Of a DNA stretch of 64,000 bases, positions 19,957-28,861 are shown in pieces; position 1 is the first letter of the stretch, and each line of letters starts with the position of its first letter. The notes below the pieces were generated by a model. The model made no database searches and was not told the origin of the DNA. It saw only the letters and a program-made list of their open reading frames with translations. The position numbers and the translations under genes are program-made. Source of the stretch: Thermus caldilimi (GTDB taxonomy: Bacteria; Deinococcota; Deinococci; Deinococcales; Thermaceae); NCBI RefSeq assembly GCF_004684245.1, contig NZ_CP038452.1, positions 186,001-250,000 on the forward strand, given 5' to 3'.

Positions 19957-22900
19957 TCACTTCAGGATCGCTGCCCGGGCCCTTCGCCCTTCAAAGGCGT
20001 AGAAGGCCGCGGGCACCACGAAGAGGGTGAGGAGGGTGGAGGAAAGAAGCCCTCCCAGGATGATCACCCCCAAAGGCCTGCGGTACTCCGCCCCTTCCCC
20101 GGTGCCCAGGAGCAGGGGAAGGCTGATGATGAGCACGGTGAGGGTGGTCATGAGGATCGGCCTTAAGCGGAGCCGGGCCGCCTCCACCAGGGCTTCCCTC
20201 AAGGGCTTTTCCCGCATGCGCCTTACGGCGAAGTCCAGGAGGAGGATGGCGTTTTTGGTGACCAGACCGATGAGCATCACCACCCCCAGCACGCTGATCA
20301 CGTCCAGGCCGGTTCCCAAAAGGTAGGTAAGCCAGAAGGCCCCCACCAAGGCTAAGGGGACGGGGAGGAGGAGGTAAAGGGGGTAGCGCCAGGCGTTGAA
20401 CTGGCTGGCGATGACCAGGTAGTTGAGCACCAGGGCCAGGGCGAAGGCCAGGGGGGCGAGCCGGGCCAGTTCCCCGGTGAAGCTACCCAGGCCCGTGGCC
20501 AAGAGCTCCACCCCATCGCCCAGAAGCCCCTTGGACTGGAGTTCCGCCTCCAGCTCCCTTTGGATTTGGAAGGTCCCGGGGGCATTCGGCTTCAAGTTGA
20601 TGTTGATGCCGGCGGCGTAGGCTTGGTTGCGCCTCGAGATTAGGGTGGGTCCAGGCCGCTCCACGAACCGCCCCAGGTTGGAAAGGGGCAGGAAGGCCCC
20701 CAGGGCAGGGGCGTAGATGGGCAGGGAGAGGAGGTCGGACTCACCCCCGAGGCGTAGGGGGTCCACCTGGACCACGATGGCCAGCTCCTCGCCGCTCCTC
20801 CTGGCGGTGGCCGCCTGGGTGCCCGAGAGGTAAAGGCGCAGGGTCTGGGCCACGTCCAAGGGGGTGAGGCCGGTGCCGGAAAGCCGGGCAGGATCGGGGA
20901 CGAAGACCCGTTCCCGCTGGGTGGCCTCGAGGGTGTTCTTCACGTTGAGGACGTAGGGTTTTTCCGCGATGAGTTGGGTGATCTCCTTTACCCGCTTTTC
21001 CAGAAGGGCCCGGTCGGGGCTGGTGACAAAAAACTGCAGGTCCGCATCCCCGGCCTCGGGGCCGGTCTGGGCCAGGACCCGCAGGTCGGCCCCAGGGAAA
21101 TCCTTAAGGGCCTCCCGTCCTTGGCGGTTGAAGACCTCGGTGAGGGTGAAGATGTCCGGGCGCTCATCCTTGGGCTTCAGGACGATCTGGAGCTGTACCC
21201 GGCTGGGGTCCCCCACCTGGGCCCCACCGGTGGCGCTGGCCCCCACGGTGGTGACCACCCGGCTCACGGCGGGGTGGGAGAGGAAGTAGGCCTCGAGGGC
21301 CCTTGACGCCCGGTCGGAGACCGCTAAGGGGGTGTCCTTGGGCAAGAGCAGGGTGGCGGTGAGGACCCCGGTGTCGGAGCGGGGGGTGAAGTTGAAGGGG
21401 ATCCTGGGCAGGATGGGGAAGAGGGAGAGGAAGGCCAGGGTGGCGAGGCCCAGGACCACCCAAGGCCGCCTTAGGACCTGGCCTAGGCTTCGGGCGTAGG
21501 CCTCGGTGAGGCGATGCATCAAGGCCTCGGAGCTGGCGTGAAGGAGGTGGGTGAGGGCTCCCGCCAGGTCCAGGAAAAAGCGGCCTAGGTAGCGCCCAAG
21601 GCCGAGGAGGGCGGGGTACAGGGGAAGGAGGAGGAGCCAAAGGGGTCCCTGCCGGTAGAGGAGGAAGGCGGCCAGGGCTCCGAGGAGAAGGCCCGCTGGG
21701 GTGCGGAAGCCCCTTCGGTAAGCGAAGCGAAGGTCCTGGGGCAGGAGGCGTAGGGCCAGAAGGGCTTCCTTGGAGCTTGGGGGTTCCGGGTCGGGGAAGT
21801 AGGCCAGGCGCACGGTGAGGAAAAGGAGGGCCTCCAGCCAGCTCACGGCGATGGCGGCGGCCATCCCCAGGCCGAACTGCTGGAAGATCTGGCCGATGAT
21901 GCCCGGGAGGAAGCTGATGGGGAGGAATACCGCTAAAAGGCTCAGGGTGGCGGCGGCCACCGCCACGGAAACCTCGCTGGCTCCCTTCAACACCGCTTCT
22001 TTGGGGCTGAAGCCCATCCGGCGGTAGCGGTCGATGTTCTCCGCCACCACGATGGAGTCGTCCACCACGATGCCCACCGCCACGGTGAGGGCCAGGAGGC
22101 TGATGAGGTTGTAGGTGAAGCCCAAAAGGCCGAAGAGGAGGATGGCCCCCGAGAGGGTGATGGGGATGGCCAGGATCACGGAGAAGACGGAGTTCAGCTT
22201 CCCCAAGAAGACCAACACCACCAAGGACACCGCCAGGGCGGCCAGGAAAGCTTCCCGCACCGTGTCCAAAACGGCGGCCCGGATGAAGCGGGTGGAGTCT
22301 AGGGCGACCTCCGCTCGGTAGCCTGCGGGGAGCCGGGTTTCCGCCAGGGTCTTTTTGACCCCGTCCGCCACGGCCACAGCGTTGGAGTCCGGGGTCTTCA
22401 CCACCGCCAGGAGGACGGCGGGGCGGCCGTTCAGGCGATTTAGGGTGCTGGGCTCCTCCGCCCGCTCCTCCACCCGGGCCACGTCCCTGATCCTGAGGCC
22501 CCGGGAGGGATCCAGGAGCACGTCCGCCACCTCCGAGGCGGTGGCGGGGGTGTTGCGCAGGGTGTAGACCAGGCGCTTTTCCTCCTCGGTGAGGCTTCCC
22601 AAGGGCAGGTTCAAGGCCGAGGTGGAAAGCGCCTGCACCACCTGGCCGGGGGCTACCCCCAGGGCTTGCAGGCGGTCAGGGTCCAGGTAAACCTGGATGG
22701 CCCTCTTGGGCGCCCCGGTGAGGCGGATATCCGCCACTCCCGGCACCAGCTGGAGGCGGGGCTTTAGGGTTCGCTCGGCGTAGCGCAACACCCGGGAGAG
22801 ATCCTCCCCGGGCGCCTCGAGGGCCACGTAGAGGATGGGGCTCGCCGAGGGGTCGAACTTCTGCACCACGGGGGGCGAGGCATCCTTGGGAAGTAGGGCG

Positions 22901-23256
22901 CGGGTGGCGGCCACCTTCTGGCTCACCTCCACCGCCACCCGGTCCACGTCCACCCCTTGCTGGAACTGGACGAAGACCAGGCTGAAACCCTCGGTGGAGC
23001 TGCTTCCGATGGTGTCCACCCCGCTTAGGGTGGATAGGGCGTCCTCGAGGGGTTTGGATACTTGCTCCGCCACCTCCTCAGGACCGGCCCCGGGGTAGCT
23101 GGTGGAAACCGCCACCACGGGCACGCTGAAGCGGGGCAGGAGTTCCACCCCAAGCCCAAGGCCCAGGAGCAGACCCACCAGGACCAGGCCCACGAAGATG
23201 GCCGTGGCGAAGACGAATCGCTCCACGAAGAAGGCCACCAGGGGATTGATCCTCAC
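19957..23256 (-). CDS. RND-family efflux transporter (AcrB/MdtB-like)
   Basis: A 1099-residue inner-membrane proton antiporter expected to export drugs or amphipathic compounds through a tripartite complex. N-terminal TM1 is followed by the periplasmic porter segment SYPGAGPEEVAEQVSKPLE; the TM4 motif GIVVDDSIVVAENIDR carries the paired aspartates that relay protons. It is about 60 residues longer than AcrB: between the two repeats lies an extra hydrophobic pair (LLLGALAAFLLY and LWLLLLPLYPALLGLG). The start overlaps the adaptor stop by 4 bases. Part of the MarR operon. Confidence 0.92.
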   Translation of the reverse strand: MRINPLVAFFVERFVFATAIFVGLVLVGLLLGLGLGVELLPRFSVPVVAVSTSYPGAGPEEVAEQVSKPLEDALSTLSGVDTIGSSSTEGFSLVFVQFQQGVDVDRVAVEVSQKVAATRALLPKDASPPVVQKFDPSASPILYVALEAPGEDLSRVLRYAERTLKPRLQLVPGVADIRLTGAPKRAIQVYLDPDRLQALGVAPGQVVQALSTSALNLPLGSLTEEEKRLVYTLRNTPATASEVADVLLDPSRGLRIRDVARVEERAEEPSTLNRLNGRPAVLLAVVKTPDSNAVAVADGVKKTLAETRLPAGYRAEVALDSTRFIRAAVLDTVREAFLAALAVSLVVLVFLGKLNSVFSVILAIPITLSGAILLFGLLGFTYNLISLLALTVAVGIVVDDSIVVAENIDRYRRMGFSPKEAVLKGASEVSVAVAAATLSLLAVFLPISFLPGIIGQIFQQFGLGMAAAIAVSWLEALLFLTVRLAYFPDPEPPSSKEALLALRLLPQDLRFAYRRGFRTPAGLLLGALAAFLLYRQGPLWLLLLPLYPALLGLGRYLGRFFLDLAGALTHLLHASSEALMHRLTEAYARSLGQVLRRPWVVLGLATLAFLSLFPILPRIPFNFTPRSDTGVLTATLLLPKDTPLAVSDRASRALEAYFLSHPAVSRVVTTVGASATGGAQVGDPSRVQLQIVLKPKDERPDIFTLTEVFNRQGREALKDFPGADLRVLAQTGPEAGDADLQFFVTSPDRALLEKRVKEITQLIAEKPYVLNVKNTLEATQRERVFVPDPARLSGTGLTPLDVAQTLRLYLSGTQAATARRSGEELAIVVQVDPLRLGGESDLLSLPIYAPALGAFLPLSNLGRFVERPGPTLISRRNQAYAAGININLKPNAPGTFQIQRELEAELQSKGLLGDGVELLATGLGSFTGELARLAPLAFALALVLNYLVIASQFNAWRYPLYLLLPVPLALVGAFWLTYLLGTGLDVISVLGVVMLIGLVTKNAILLLDFAVRRMREKPLREALVEAARLRLRPILMTTLTVLIISLPLLLGTGEGAEYRRPLGVIILGGLLSSTLLTLFVVPAAFYAFEGRRARAAILK

Positions 23257-24434
23257 CGGACCACCTCCACGGGATCGCCATCCTTGAGGCCCACGGGCAC
23301 GGGATGGATGACCTCGGCGCCCTCCTCAAGGCCCTCCACCGCCGCCTGCCCCCCCTCCTGGGCAAGAAGGCGCACGGGGGTTGTTCTCGCCTTCCCCGCC
23401 TTCACCTGGTAGACCAGGGTTTCCCCCTCCCGGACCTGGAGGCTCGCTGAGGGGAGGAGGAAGCCTTCGGCCAGCTTCACCCGGTAGCGCACCTCGGCTG
23501 GACCCGGGAGCAGTGTGCCTTCCGGCTTCAGGACCACCTCCACCAGGCGGGTCTGTCCCGGGAGGTCCGTCTTGCGCAGGAGGCGTGCCCGTACCTCCCG
23601 CCCGTTTTGCCTGAGGAGGAAGGGAGTGTCTGGGGTGAGGGCGCTGGCTTGGTCGGGAGGGAGGTAGACCTTGGCCAAAAGGCGGTCCGTGGTGGCCAAC
23701 CGGAAGGCCCGGCTTCCTGTTCCCACGAACTCCCCTTCCCTTACGAAGACCTCCACCACCTCCCCGGCGAAGGGGGCCCGCACCGTGCTTTCCTTAAGGT
23801 TCCTTTCCGCCTGGTGCACCTGGAGCCGGGCGGCCTCCACCTGAAGCTCCAAAAGCCTGAGGTCCTCCCCCCGCTCTAGGCGGGATAGGGCCTCGAGGGC
23901 GTTCTGGTAGTTGCTTTCCGCCTGGCGGTACTGGGCCTCGAGGGCCTTGAGGTCCAAAGGGGCTAAGGCCCCCGCCGAAAGCAGGGCCTGGCCTTCCTCG
24001 TAGCGCTTCTTGGCCGCCTGGAGCTGGGCCTCTGCCGCCTGAAGCTGGGCCTTGAGGGTGGCCCGGTTTCCCGCCAGCTGGCTTCGGGTGCGCTCCAGGT
24101 TGGCCTCGGCCTGCTTGAGGTTTAGCCTGGCAGCTTCCAGGGCCTCCTGGAAGGGAGCAGGGTCCAGGTAGACCACCCCTTCCCCCGCCCCCACCCGGGT
24201 GCCGGCGGGAAGCGCTCTAAGGACCCGGCCGGAAGCCCCAGCCGCCACCAGGCTGTCCTTTTCCGCCTGCAGGCTGGCGGAGGTGCGCACCTCCCGTTCC
24301 AGCACCCCCCGCTTGGCCTCCACCACCCGCACTTGGAGGGCCAGGGGGGCCTGGGTTGCTGGGAGGGGGGGTTTCGCCTTTTTGGGGGCGCAGGCGAAGA
24401 GAAGGAGGGGTAGGAGAAGGAGAAATCGGCGCAT
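23253..24434 (-). CDS. RND efflux periplasmic adaptor, lipoprotein
   Basis: A 393-residue membrane-fusion protein. The signal peptide ends in the lipobox LLFAC (Cys15), so it is predicted to be lipid-anchored. It then shows the split lipoyl domain (EREVRTSASLQAEKDSLVAAGASGRVLRAL), a long alpha-helical hairpin (about residues 90-190) and beta-barrel domains (APFAGEVVEVFVREGEFVGTG). It joins the RND pump to the outer-membrane channel. The ATG at 24434 with GAGGTG upstream is chosen; the frame is open to 24911 but that part overlaps the TolC-like gene and is not protein-like. Confidence 0.88.
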   Translation of the reverse strand: MRRFLLLLPLLLFACAPKKAKPPLPATQAPLALQVRVVEAKRGVLEREVRTSASLQAEKDSLVAAGASGRVLRALPAGTRVGAGEGVVYLDPAPFQEALEAARLNLKQAEANLERTRSQLAGNRATLKAQLQAAEAQLQAAKKRYEEGQALLSAGALAPLDLKALEAQYRQAESNYQNALEALSRLERGEDLRLLELQVEAARLQVHQAERNLKESTVRAPFAGEVVEVFVREGEFVGTGSRAFRLATTDRLLAKVYLPPDQASALTPDTPFLLRQNGREVRARLLRKTDLPGQTRLVEVVLKPEGTLLPGPAEVRYRVKLAEGFLLPSASLQVREGETLVYQVKAGKARTTPVRLLAQEGGQAAVEGLEEGAEVIHPVPVGLKDGDPVEVVR

Positions 24435-24436
24435 GT

Positions 24437-25405
24437 TCACCTCGAGGCCAGAAGGCCGTAGTAGGCCTTCAGGTAGGCGTGCTTGGCCTGCTCCCAGGAG
24501 AGCCCCGCCTGCTTCAGGGCAAGCTCCTGCTGGAGCAGGGAAAGGCGGCTGGTGAGCCCGGCTTGGAAGCGCTTCTCCTCGGCCCGGTAGCGTTCCTGGG
24601 CCGCCCGGTAGGCCTCCTCTGCCGCCTTTACCCCTTGCAGGAGGGGGGATAGCTGGCGGTACCTGGTCTCCAGGCCAAGCCTCAGGGAGCGCTCCAGGTT
24701 GTCCAGGTTGGTTTCCAAGGTTTGCATCTGGTCCTCGAGGGCCTCCATCTCTTTCCTTGGGACAAAGCTTTCGTCCATGAGGCCCCGCTGGAAGCGGAGA
24801 AGGGCCAGGGACTGCTTCAGCTGAAGGAGGTCGGCGTGCTCCTGAAGAAGGGTTTCCACCACCCCCTCCCCGGGGAGGGCTGGGAGCTCCTTGACGCTTT
24901 CTGGCTTCCAAGGGCCCACCAGGTTGGCCAAGGCGCCCAGGGCGCTATCGCGGCCCCTCTGCGCCAGCTCCAGGTTCTTCCGGGCTTCCAAAAGCCGGTT
25001 TTGCGCCTCGAGGAGGTCCAGGCTGGTGGCCCCGCCTCCCTTGAGGCGGATCTCCGTGGCCCTGAGCCCCAGCTCGGCCACCTCCAGGGCCTTTGCCGCC
25101 AGATCCACCTGCAAAAGGGCTTCATAGGCCTGGGTGTAGGCGGCGACGATGTCGCTTTCTGCCTGGGCCAGGGCCCTTTTAAGCCGGGCCTCGGCCAGGT
25201 CCCTGGCCTGGCGGGCCTGCAGCTCGGCCAAGGCCGTGCGCAAGGGGTCCTGGAGGGTGCGGGCTAGCTCTTTCTGCTTGGTTTCGTAGTCCAAACGGGC
25301 CGTGACCACTGCCGCCACCTCCGGTGCCTTTTTCAAGGCCTCGGGGAGGGGCTGGGCCAGGCCGCAAGCCAGGAGTACGAGTAAGGCTAGAGCGCTTTTC
25401 CTCAT
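24437..25405 (-). CDS. TolC-like outer membrane efflux protein, short
   Basis: A 322-residue secreted helical protein (signal MRKSALALLVLLACGLA) with the long amphipathic helices of the outer-membrane efflux family (QARDLAEARLKRALAQAESD, LDLLEAQNRLLEARKNLELA). It is shorter than TolC (about 430-490 aa) and I cannot see clear barrel strands, so it may be a partner or an alpha-barrel-only protein. The ATG at 25405 with GGAGG upstream overlaps the previous stop (ATGGGA..TGA region). It is the second of two tandem genes of this type. Confidence 0.75.
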   Translation of the reverse strand: MRKSALALLVLLACGLAQPLPEALKKAPEVAAVVTARLDYETKQKELARTLQDPLRTALAELQARQARDLAEARLKRALAQAESDIVAAYTQAYEALLQVDLAAKALEVAELGLRATEIRLKGGGATSLDLLEAQNRLLEARKNLELAQRGRDSALGALANLVGPWKPESVKELPALPGEGVVETLLQEHADLLQLKQSLALLRFQRGLMDESFVPRKEMEALEDQMQTLETNLDNLERSLRLGLETRYRQLSPLLQGVKAAEEAYRAAQERYRAEEKRFQAGLTSRLSLLQQELALKQAGLSWEQAKHAYLKAYYGLLASR

Positions 25406-26670
25406 GGGATTACCTCCGGTAGGAGTTCGCCGTAGAACTGGTAAAGCTCCATCCACTTGTTTCTGAGATCGCTTTCCGCTTGAGCTAGGGCCAGCTCTGC
25501 TTGGAGAAGGGAAAGCTCCGCCTGCAAGAGGGCCAGGGGGCTTTCTAGGCCCAGCTCCAGGCGCCTTTTCGTTTCCGCCAAGGCCCTTTCCTGGGCCTCG
25601 CGGCGGAGACGGGCCAGATCAAGGGCCATACTTAGGGCCACAAGGGCGTTCTTCAGGGTCTCCTCCTGGAGCCTGGCTTGCATCTCGGCGGCCTTGAGGG
25701 CCTCTTCCGCCCCCCGCACCTGGGCCTCGGCGGCCTCCAAGGCGGCGAAGAGCCCCGGGGAAAGGGTTAGGGAGAGGGAGAGCCGCATCTCCTCCAAGGT
25801 GCGGTAGCTGCCCCCACCGGGCAGGACGGTGGGCCCTTGTGCGGGGTCCTGCCGGGTGTAGGCCAAGGTGGGCTGCAGGGTCCGGCTGGAGAGGCTTAGG
25901 GCTAGGGTGTCGTTCCCGCTGGGATAGCGGAGGTAGCTGGCCTTGACCTCGGGGAGAAGGGTGCGAAGGGCGCTCATGTGGGCGATCTGGGCCTCCAGGA
26001 GCCCTAGGCGGGCCTCCTCCAGGGAAAGGGGCGTGGTGCCCCGGGGTGGGGGGATCTCGGGAAGGGGTTGGGTGAGGTCCACCAGCCCCTCCGCTCCCTT
26101 CCTGGCCAGTTCCCCGTTTTTCTGGGCCTCCAGGAGGCGGTTTTCTGCTTCCTTCAGGGCAAGCTCCGCCTCCCGGAGCTCCTTGGGGTTGGCCTGGCGT
26201 TTCCGGGCCGCCTCCAGGGCTGCCCGGGCCAGTTCTGCTCCCTTTTGCGCCAGCTTTTCCCCCAAGAGGGCCAGCTGGTAACGCCCGTACGCGGCCACCG
26301 CTTGGGCTTGCAGGGCGGTGAGGGTCCTGCGGTAGCCCAGCTCGGCCCTGCGGTGGGCGATCCGGGCCCGTTCCACGCTGTCCTGCACTTCCCCAAAGGG
26401 GAAGGGGGTCAGGACCAGGGCCAGGGTGAGGCTTCCCCCCGTGGCGGGCAGGCCTTGGCAGAGGGAAGGAGGAGTGCACTCGTATCCCAGGCGGGCGTAG
26501 TTCCCCTGCACATTGAGGGCCAAGGGGGAGGTCTGGGCCTCGAGGGCCTTGGCGGCAGCCTGCAAAAGGGCCTTTGCCTGCTGGGCCAGGGGGTGGTCCT
26601 TGAGGGGGCTTAGCGCTTCCTGGGCCAGGGTGGGGAGGAGGAAGAGGAGAAGGGCAAGGGTTCTAGCCAT
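25402..26670 (-). CDS. TolC-family outer membrane efflux protein
   Basis: A 422-residue precursor with signal peptide (MARTLALLLFLLPTLAQ) and the two-repeat architecture of outer-membrane factors: long coiled helices (ALEAARKRQANPKELREAEL; RLELGLESPLALLQAELSLL) alternating with beta-strand stretches (SLTLALVLTPFPFG, MRLSLSLTLSPGL). A CTPPSLC segment near residue 60 could form a disulfide. It probably forms the exit duct of the RND pump. The start at 26670 overlaps the marR stop by 8 bases. Confidence 0.82.
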   Translation of the reverse strand: MARTLALLLFLLPTLAQEALSPLKDHPLAQQAKALLQAAAKALEAQTSPLALNVQGNYARLGYECTPPSLCQGLPATGGSLTLALVLTPFPFGEVQDSVERARIAHRRAELGYRRTLTALQAQAVAAYGRYQLALLGEKLAQKGAELARAALEAARKRQANPKELREAELALKEAENRLLEAQKNGELARKGAEGLVDLTQPLPEIPPPRGTTPLSLEEARLGLLEAQIAHMSALRTLLPEVKASYLRYPSGNDTLALSLSSRTLQPTLAYTRQDPAQGPTVLPGGGSYRTLEEMRLSLSLTLSPGLFAALEAAEAQVRGAEEALKAAEMQARLQEETLKNALVALSMALDLARLRREAQERALAETKRRLELGLESPLALLQAELSLLQAELALAQAESDLRNKWMELYQFYGELLPEVIP

Positions 26671-27097
26671 CCTCCACCTCCGTGAGCTTGCGCAAGAGGT
26701 CCCGAAACAGGAGAAGTTCCCTTGGGGTGAGCCGGGCCAGGTACTGGCCATAGGCCCTAAGCCAGCCTTCTTGTAGGCGCTGCTGCACCGCTTCTCCCTG
26801 GGGGGTGAGGCGCAAAAGCACCCTTCGGCGGTCCTCAGGGTCGGGGTGGCGCTCGAGGAGGCCGGCTTCCTCCAAGGAGGCCAGAAGGTGAGACACCTGG
26901 GAAGGGAGGATTTCCAGATGCTCCGCTAAACGGGAGGGGAGCTGGACCCCTTCCCGCACCAGGCGCAGCACCTCCGCCTGCAGGGGGGAGAGGCCCTCGC
27001 GGGCGAAGGCCTCCTTGGCCCGGGCCAGGAGGAGGCGCATGAGGGCGTAGCCTAGGCGGGAAAGCTCTTCCACCAGGGGTAGGGGAGGACCGTTCAT
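26663..27097 (-). CDS. MarR-family transcriptional regulator
   Basis: A 144-residue winged helix-turn-helix protein with dimerisation helices at both ends; the DNA-binding core reads LPSRLAEHLEILPSQVSHLLASLEE followed by the wing HPDPEDRRRVLLRLTPQG, typical of MarR. It is the first gene of the efflux operon and is expected to repress it until a ligand binds. The ATG at 27097 is preferred; TTG at 27106 is in frame but lies inside the -10 region. Confidence 0.88.
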   Translation of the reverse strand: MNGPPLPLVEELSRLGYALMRLLLARAKEAFAREGLSPLQAEVLRLVREGVQLPSRLAEHLEILPSQVSHLLASLEEAGLLERHPDPEDRRRVLLRLTPQGEAVQQRLQEGWLRAYGQYLARLTPRELLLFRDLLRKLTEVEDG

Positions 27098-27111
27098 ACT
27101 ATTCAACTATA
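27098..27111 (-). promoter_or_regulatory. marR operon -10, leaderless
   Basis: Minus-strand TATAGT (27106-27111) is followed by 8 bases and then the ATG at 27097. The AT-rich stretch carries ACTAT twice as a direct repeat (around 27098 and 27106) and could also be the MarR binding site. No clear -35 box. Confidence 0.45.
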
Positions 27112-27165
27112 TAGGAGCGTGAAATAAAGAAGCGGGGGCCGGGCCACACTCCCCCATGGTGTACA

Positions 27166-28506
27166 ATGCGAAAAGGCGATATGGACACACCTCCCAGTCG
27201 GTGGCTCTTCTTCTTGCCCTTCGGTTCCCTAGCCCTGGCCCAAGCCCAAGCTCCAACCCCCGGGGACGTTTTTCTTTTGGTCCTCCTCCTGGGGCTTTCC
27301 GCCTTCTTCTCCGCCAGCGAGACCGCCTTCACCACCCTCTACCCCTGGAAGGTGCGGGAGCTGGCGCAAGCGCAAGGGGGTCCTTTCCGCCTCCTGGCCC
27401 AGGACATCACCCGTTTCCTCACCACCATCCTGGTGGGCAACAACTTGGTGAACATCGCCGCCACCGCCCTGGTCACGGACCTTTCCACCCGGGCCTTCGG
27501 CTCGGCGGGGGTGGGCTTGGCCACGGGGCTCATGACCTTTCTCATCCTGTTCTTCGGGGAGATCACCCCCAAGTCCATCGCCGTGCACCATGCGGAGGTC
27601 CTAGCTCGGGTGGGGGCCTGGCCCATCTACATCCTCTCTGTCCTTCTTTACCCTGTGGGTCGGTTCTTCAGCCTGGTTTCCTCCCTTCTGCTCAAGGGGC
27701 TGGGCCTCGAGCCCCGGGGTACTCCCCTGGTGTCCGAGCAGGAGCTCAAGCTCATCCTGGCGGGGGCGGAGGAGTCCGGCACCATCGAGGCCCAGGAGGA
27801 GGAGATGATCCACTCCATCCTGGAGCTGGAGGAGACCCCGGTGCGGGAGATCATGACCCCCCGGGTGGAGATGGTGGCCATCGAGGCGGAGGCCAGCCTA
27901 GAGGACTTCCTCCACCTCTTCCGGGAGCACCGCTACAGCCGGGTTCCCGTCTACAAGGAGAGCGTGGACCACATCGTGGGGGTAGCCTACGCCAAGGACC
28001 TGTTGGACTACTACTGCGAGGAGGACCTGAAAGGGCGCACCGTGGCCTCCATCGCCCACCCCCCCTACTTCGTCCCCGAGAACATGGACGCCTGGTCCCT
28101 TTTACGAGAGCTGCGCCGGCGGAAGGTGCACATGGCCATCGTGGTGGACGAGTTTGGGGGCACCGCGGGCCTGGTCACCTTAGAGGACGTGATGGAGGAG
28201 ATCGTGGGGGAGATCTACGACGAGACCGACGAGCCGGAAGATCTGGCCATCCGTAGGCTTCCCGACGGCTCCTTCTCCATTCAGGCCCAGACCCCCGTGG
28301 ACGAGGTTTCCGAGGCCCTAGGGGTGGAGCTTCCTGAGGGGGAGTACGACACCCTTTCCGGTTTCCTCTACGAGCAGTTCGGCCGCATCCCCGGCGTGGG
28401 GGAGAGCGTGGAGTGGCAGGGGTTCCGCTTTGTGGTGGAAAGCGCCGACCAGCGCCGCATCGAGCGGGTGCGGGTGGAAAGGCTGGTGGAGCATGGAGAG
28501 GGTTAG
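27166..28506 (+). CDS. corC: CNNM/CorC-type Mg2+ transporter
   Basis: A 446-residue hemolysin-C/CNNM family protein. After an N-terminal hydrophobic segment comes the CNNM membrane domain (about residues 30-195: FSASETAFTTLYPWKVREL, LVGNNLVNIAATALV, LFFGEITPKSIAVHHAE), then a CBS pair beginning REIMTPRVEMVAIEA and SRVPVYKES, then the CorC/HlyC domain (DGSFSIQAQTPVDEV). The T. parvatiensis homologue has a published structure and exports Mg2+. Met6 (27181), preceded by AAAAGG, is an alternative start. The stop overlaps cdd. Confidence 0.88.
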   Translation: MRKGDMDTPPSRWLFFLPFGSLALAQAQAPTPGDVFLLVLLLGLSAFFSASETAFTTLYPWKVRELAQAQGGPFRLLAQDITRFLTTILVGNNLVNIAATALVTDLSTRAFGSAGVGLATGLMTFLILFFGEITPKSIAVHHAEVLARVGAWPIYILSVLLYPVGRFFSLVSSLLLKGLGLEPRGTPLVSEQELKLILAGAEESGTIEAQEEEMIHSILELEETPVREIMTPRVEMVAIEAEASLEDFLHLFREHRYSRVPVYKESVDHIVGVAYAKDLLDYYCEEDLKGRTVASIAHPPYFVPENMDAWSLLRELRRRKVHMAIVVDEFGGTAGLVTLEDVMEEIVGEIYDETDEPEDLAIRRLPDGSFSIQAQTPVDEVSEALGVELPEGEYDTLSGFLYEQFGRIPGVGESVEWQGFRFVVESADQRRIERVRVERLVEHGEG

Positions 28507-28861
28507 GGCCATCCTTAAGGCCCACGTGGAGCGGGCCTACGCTCTTTACTCCGGCTTTCCCGTGGTGGCCCTGGTGGAGGCGGAGGGGGAAAGCTTCCTT
28601 GGGGTCAATGTGGAAAATGCCTCCTTTCCCCTTTCCCAGTGTGCGGAGCGCAATGCGGTGGCGGCCATGGTCCTGGCGGGAAAGAGGCGGATAGACCGGG
28701 TGCACATCTATAGCCCCAAGGGCCCTATTCCCCCTTGCGGGGGGTGCCGCCAGGTGCTCCTTGAGTTCGGTACCCCCGGGACCGAGGTGGTCATGCACGG
28801 GCCCGAGGGGTACGTGGTGAAGACCCTGGGGGAGCTCTTGCCCTGGGGTTTTAGGCTCTAG
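28493..28861 (+). CDS. cdd: Cytidine deaminase
   Basis: A 122-residue zinc deaminase of the short tetrameric class that converts cytidine and deoxycytidine to uridine and deoxyuridine in pyrimidine salvage. The zinc cysteine and catalytic glutamate are in CAERNAVAAM; the other two cysteines are in PPCGGCRQVL; substrate contacts lie in VNVENASF. The ATG at 28493 lies inside the corC end (14-base overlap). Its stop is shared tail-to-tail with the convergent lipoprotein gene (CTAG at 28858-28861). Confidence 0.93.
   Translation: MERVRAILKAHVERAYALYSGFPVVALVEAEGESFLGVNVENASFPLSQCAERNAVAAMVLAGKRRIDRVHIYSPKGPIPPCGGCRQVLLEFGTPGTEVVMHGPEGYVVKTLGELLPWGFRL

Noticed and set aside
24435-24911. Upstream extension of the efflux adaptor gene
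   Set aside because: The extension is Pro/Gly/Arg-rich and overlaps the TolC-like gene; the lipoprotein signal at 24434 marks the real start.
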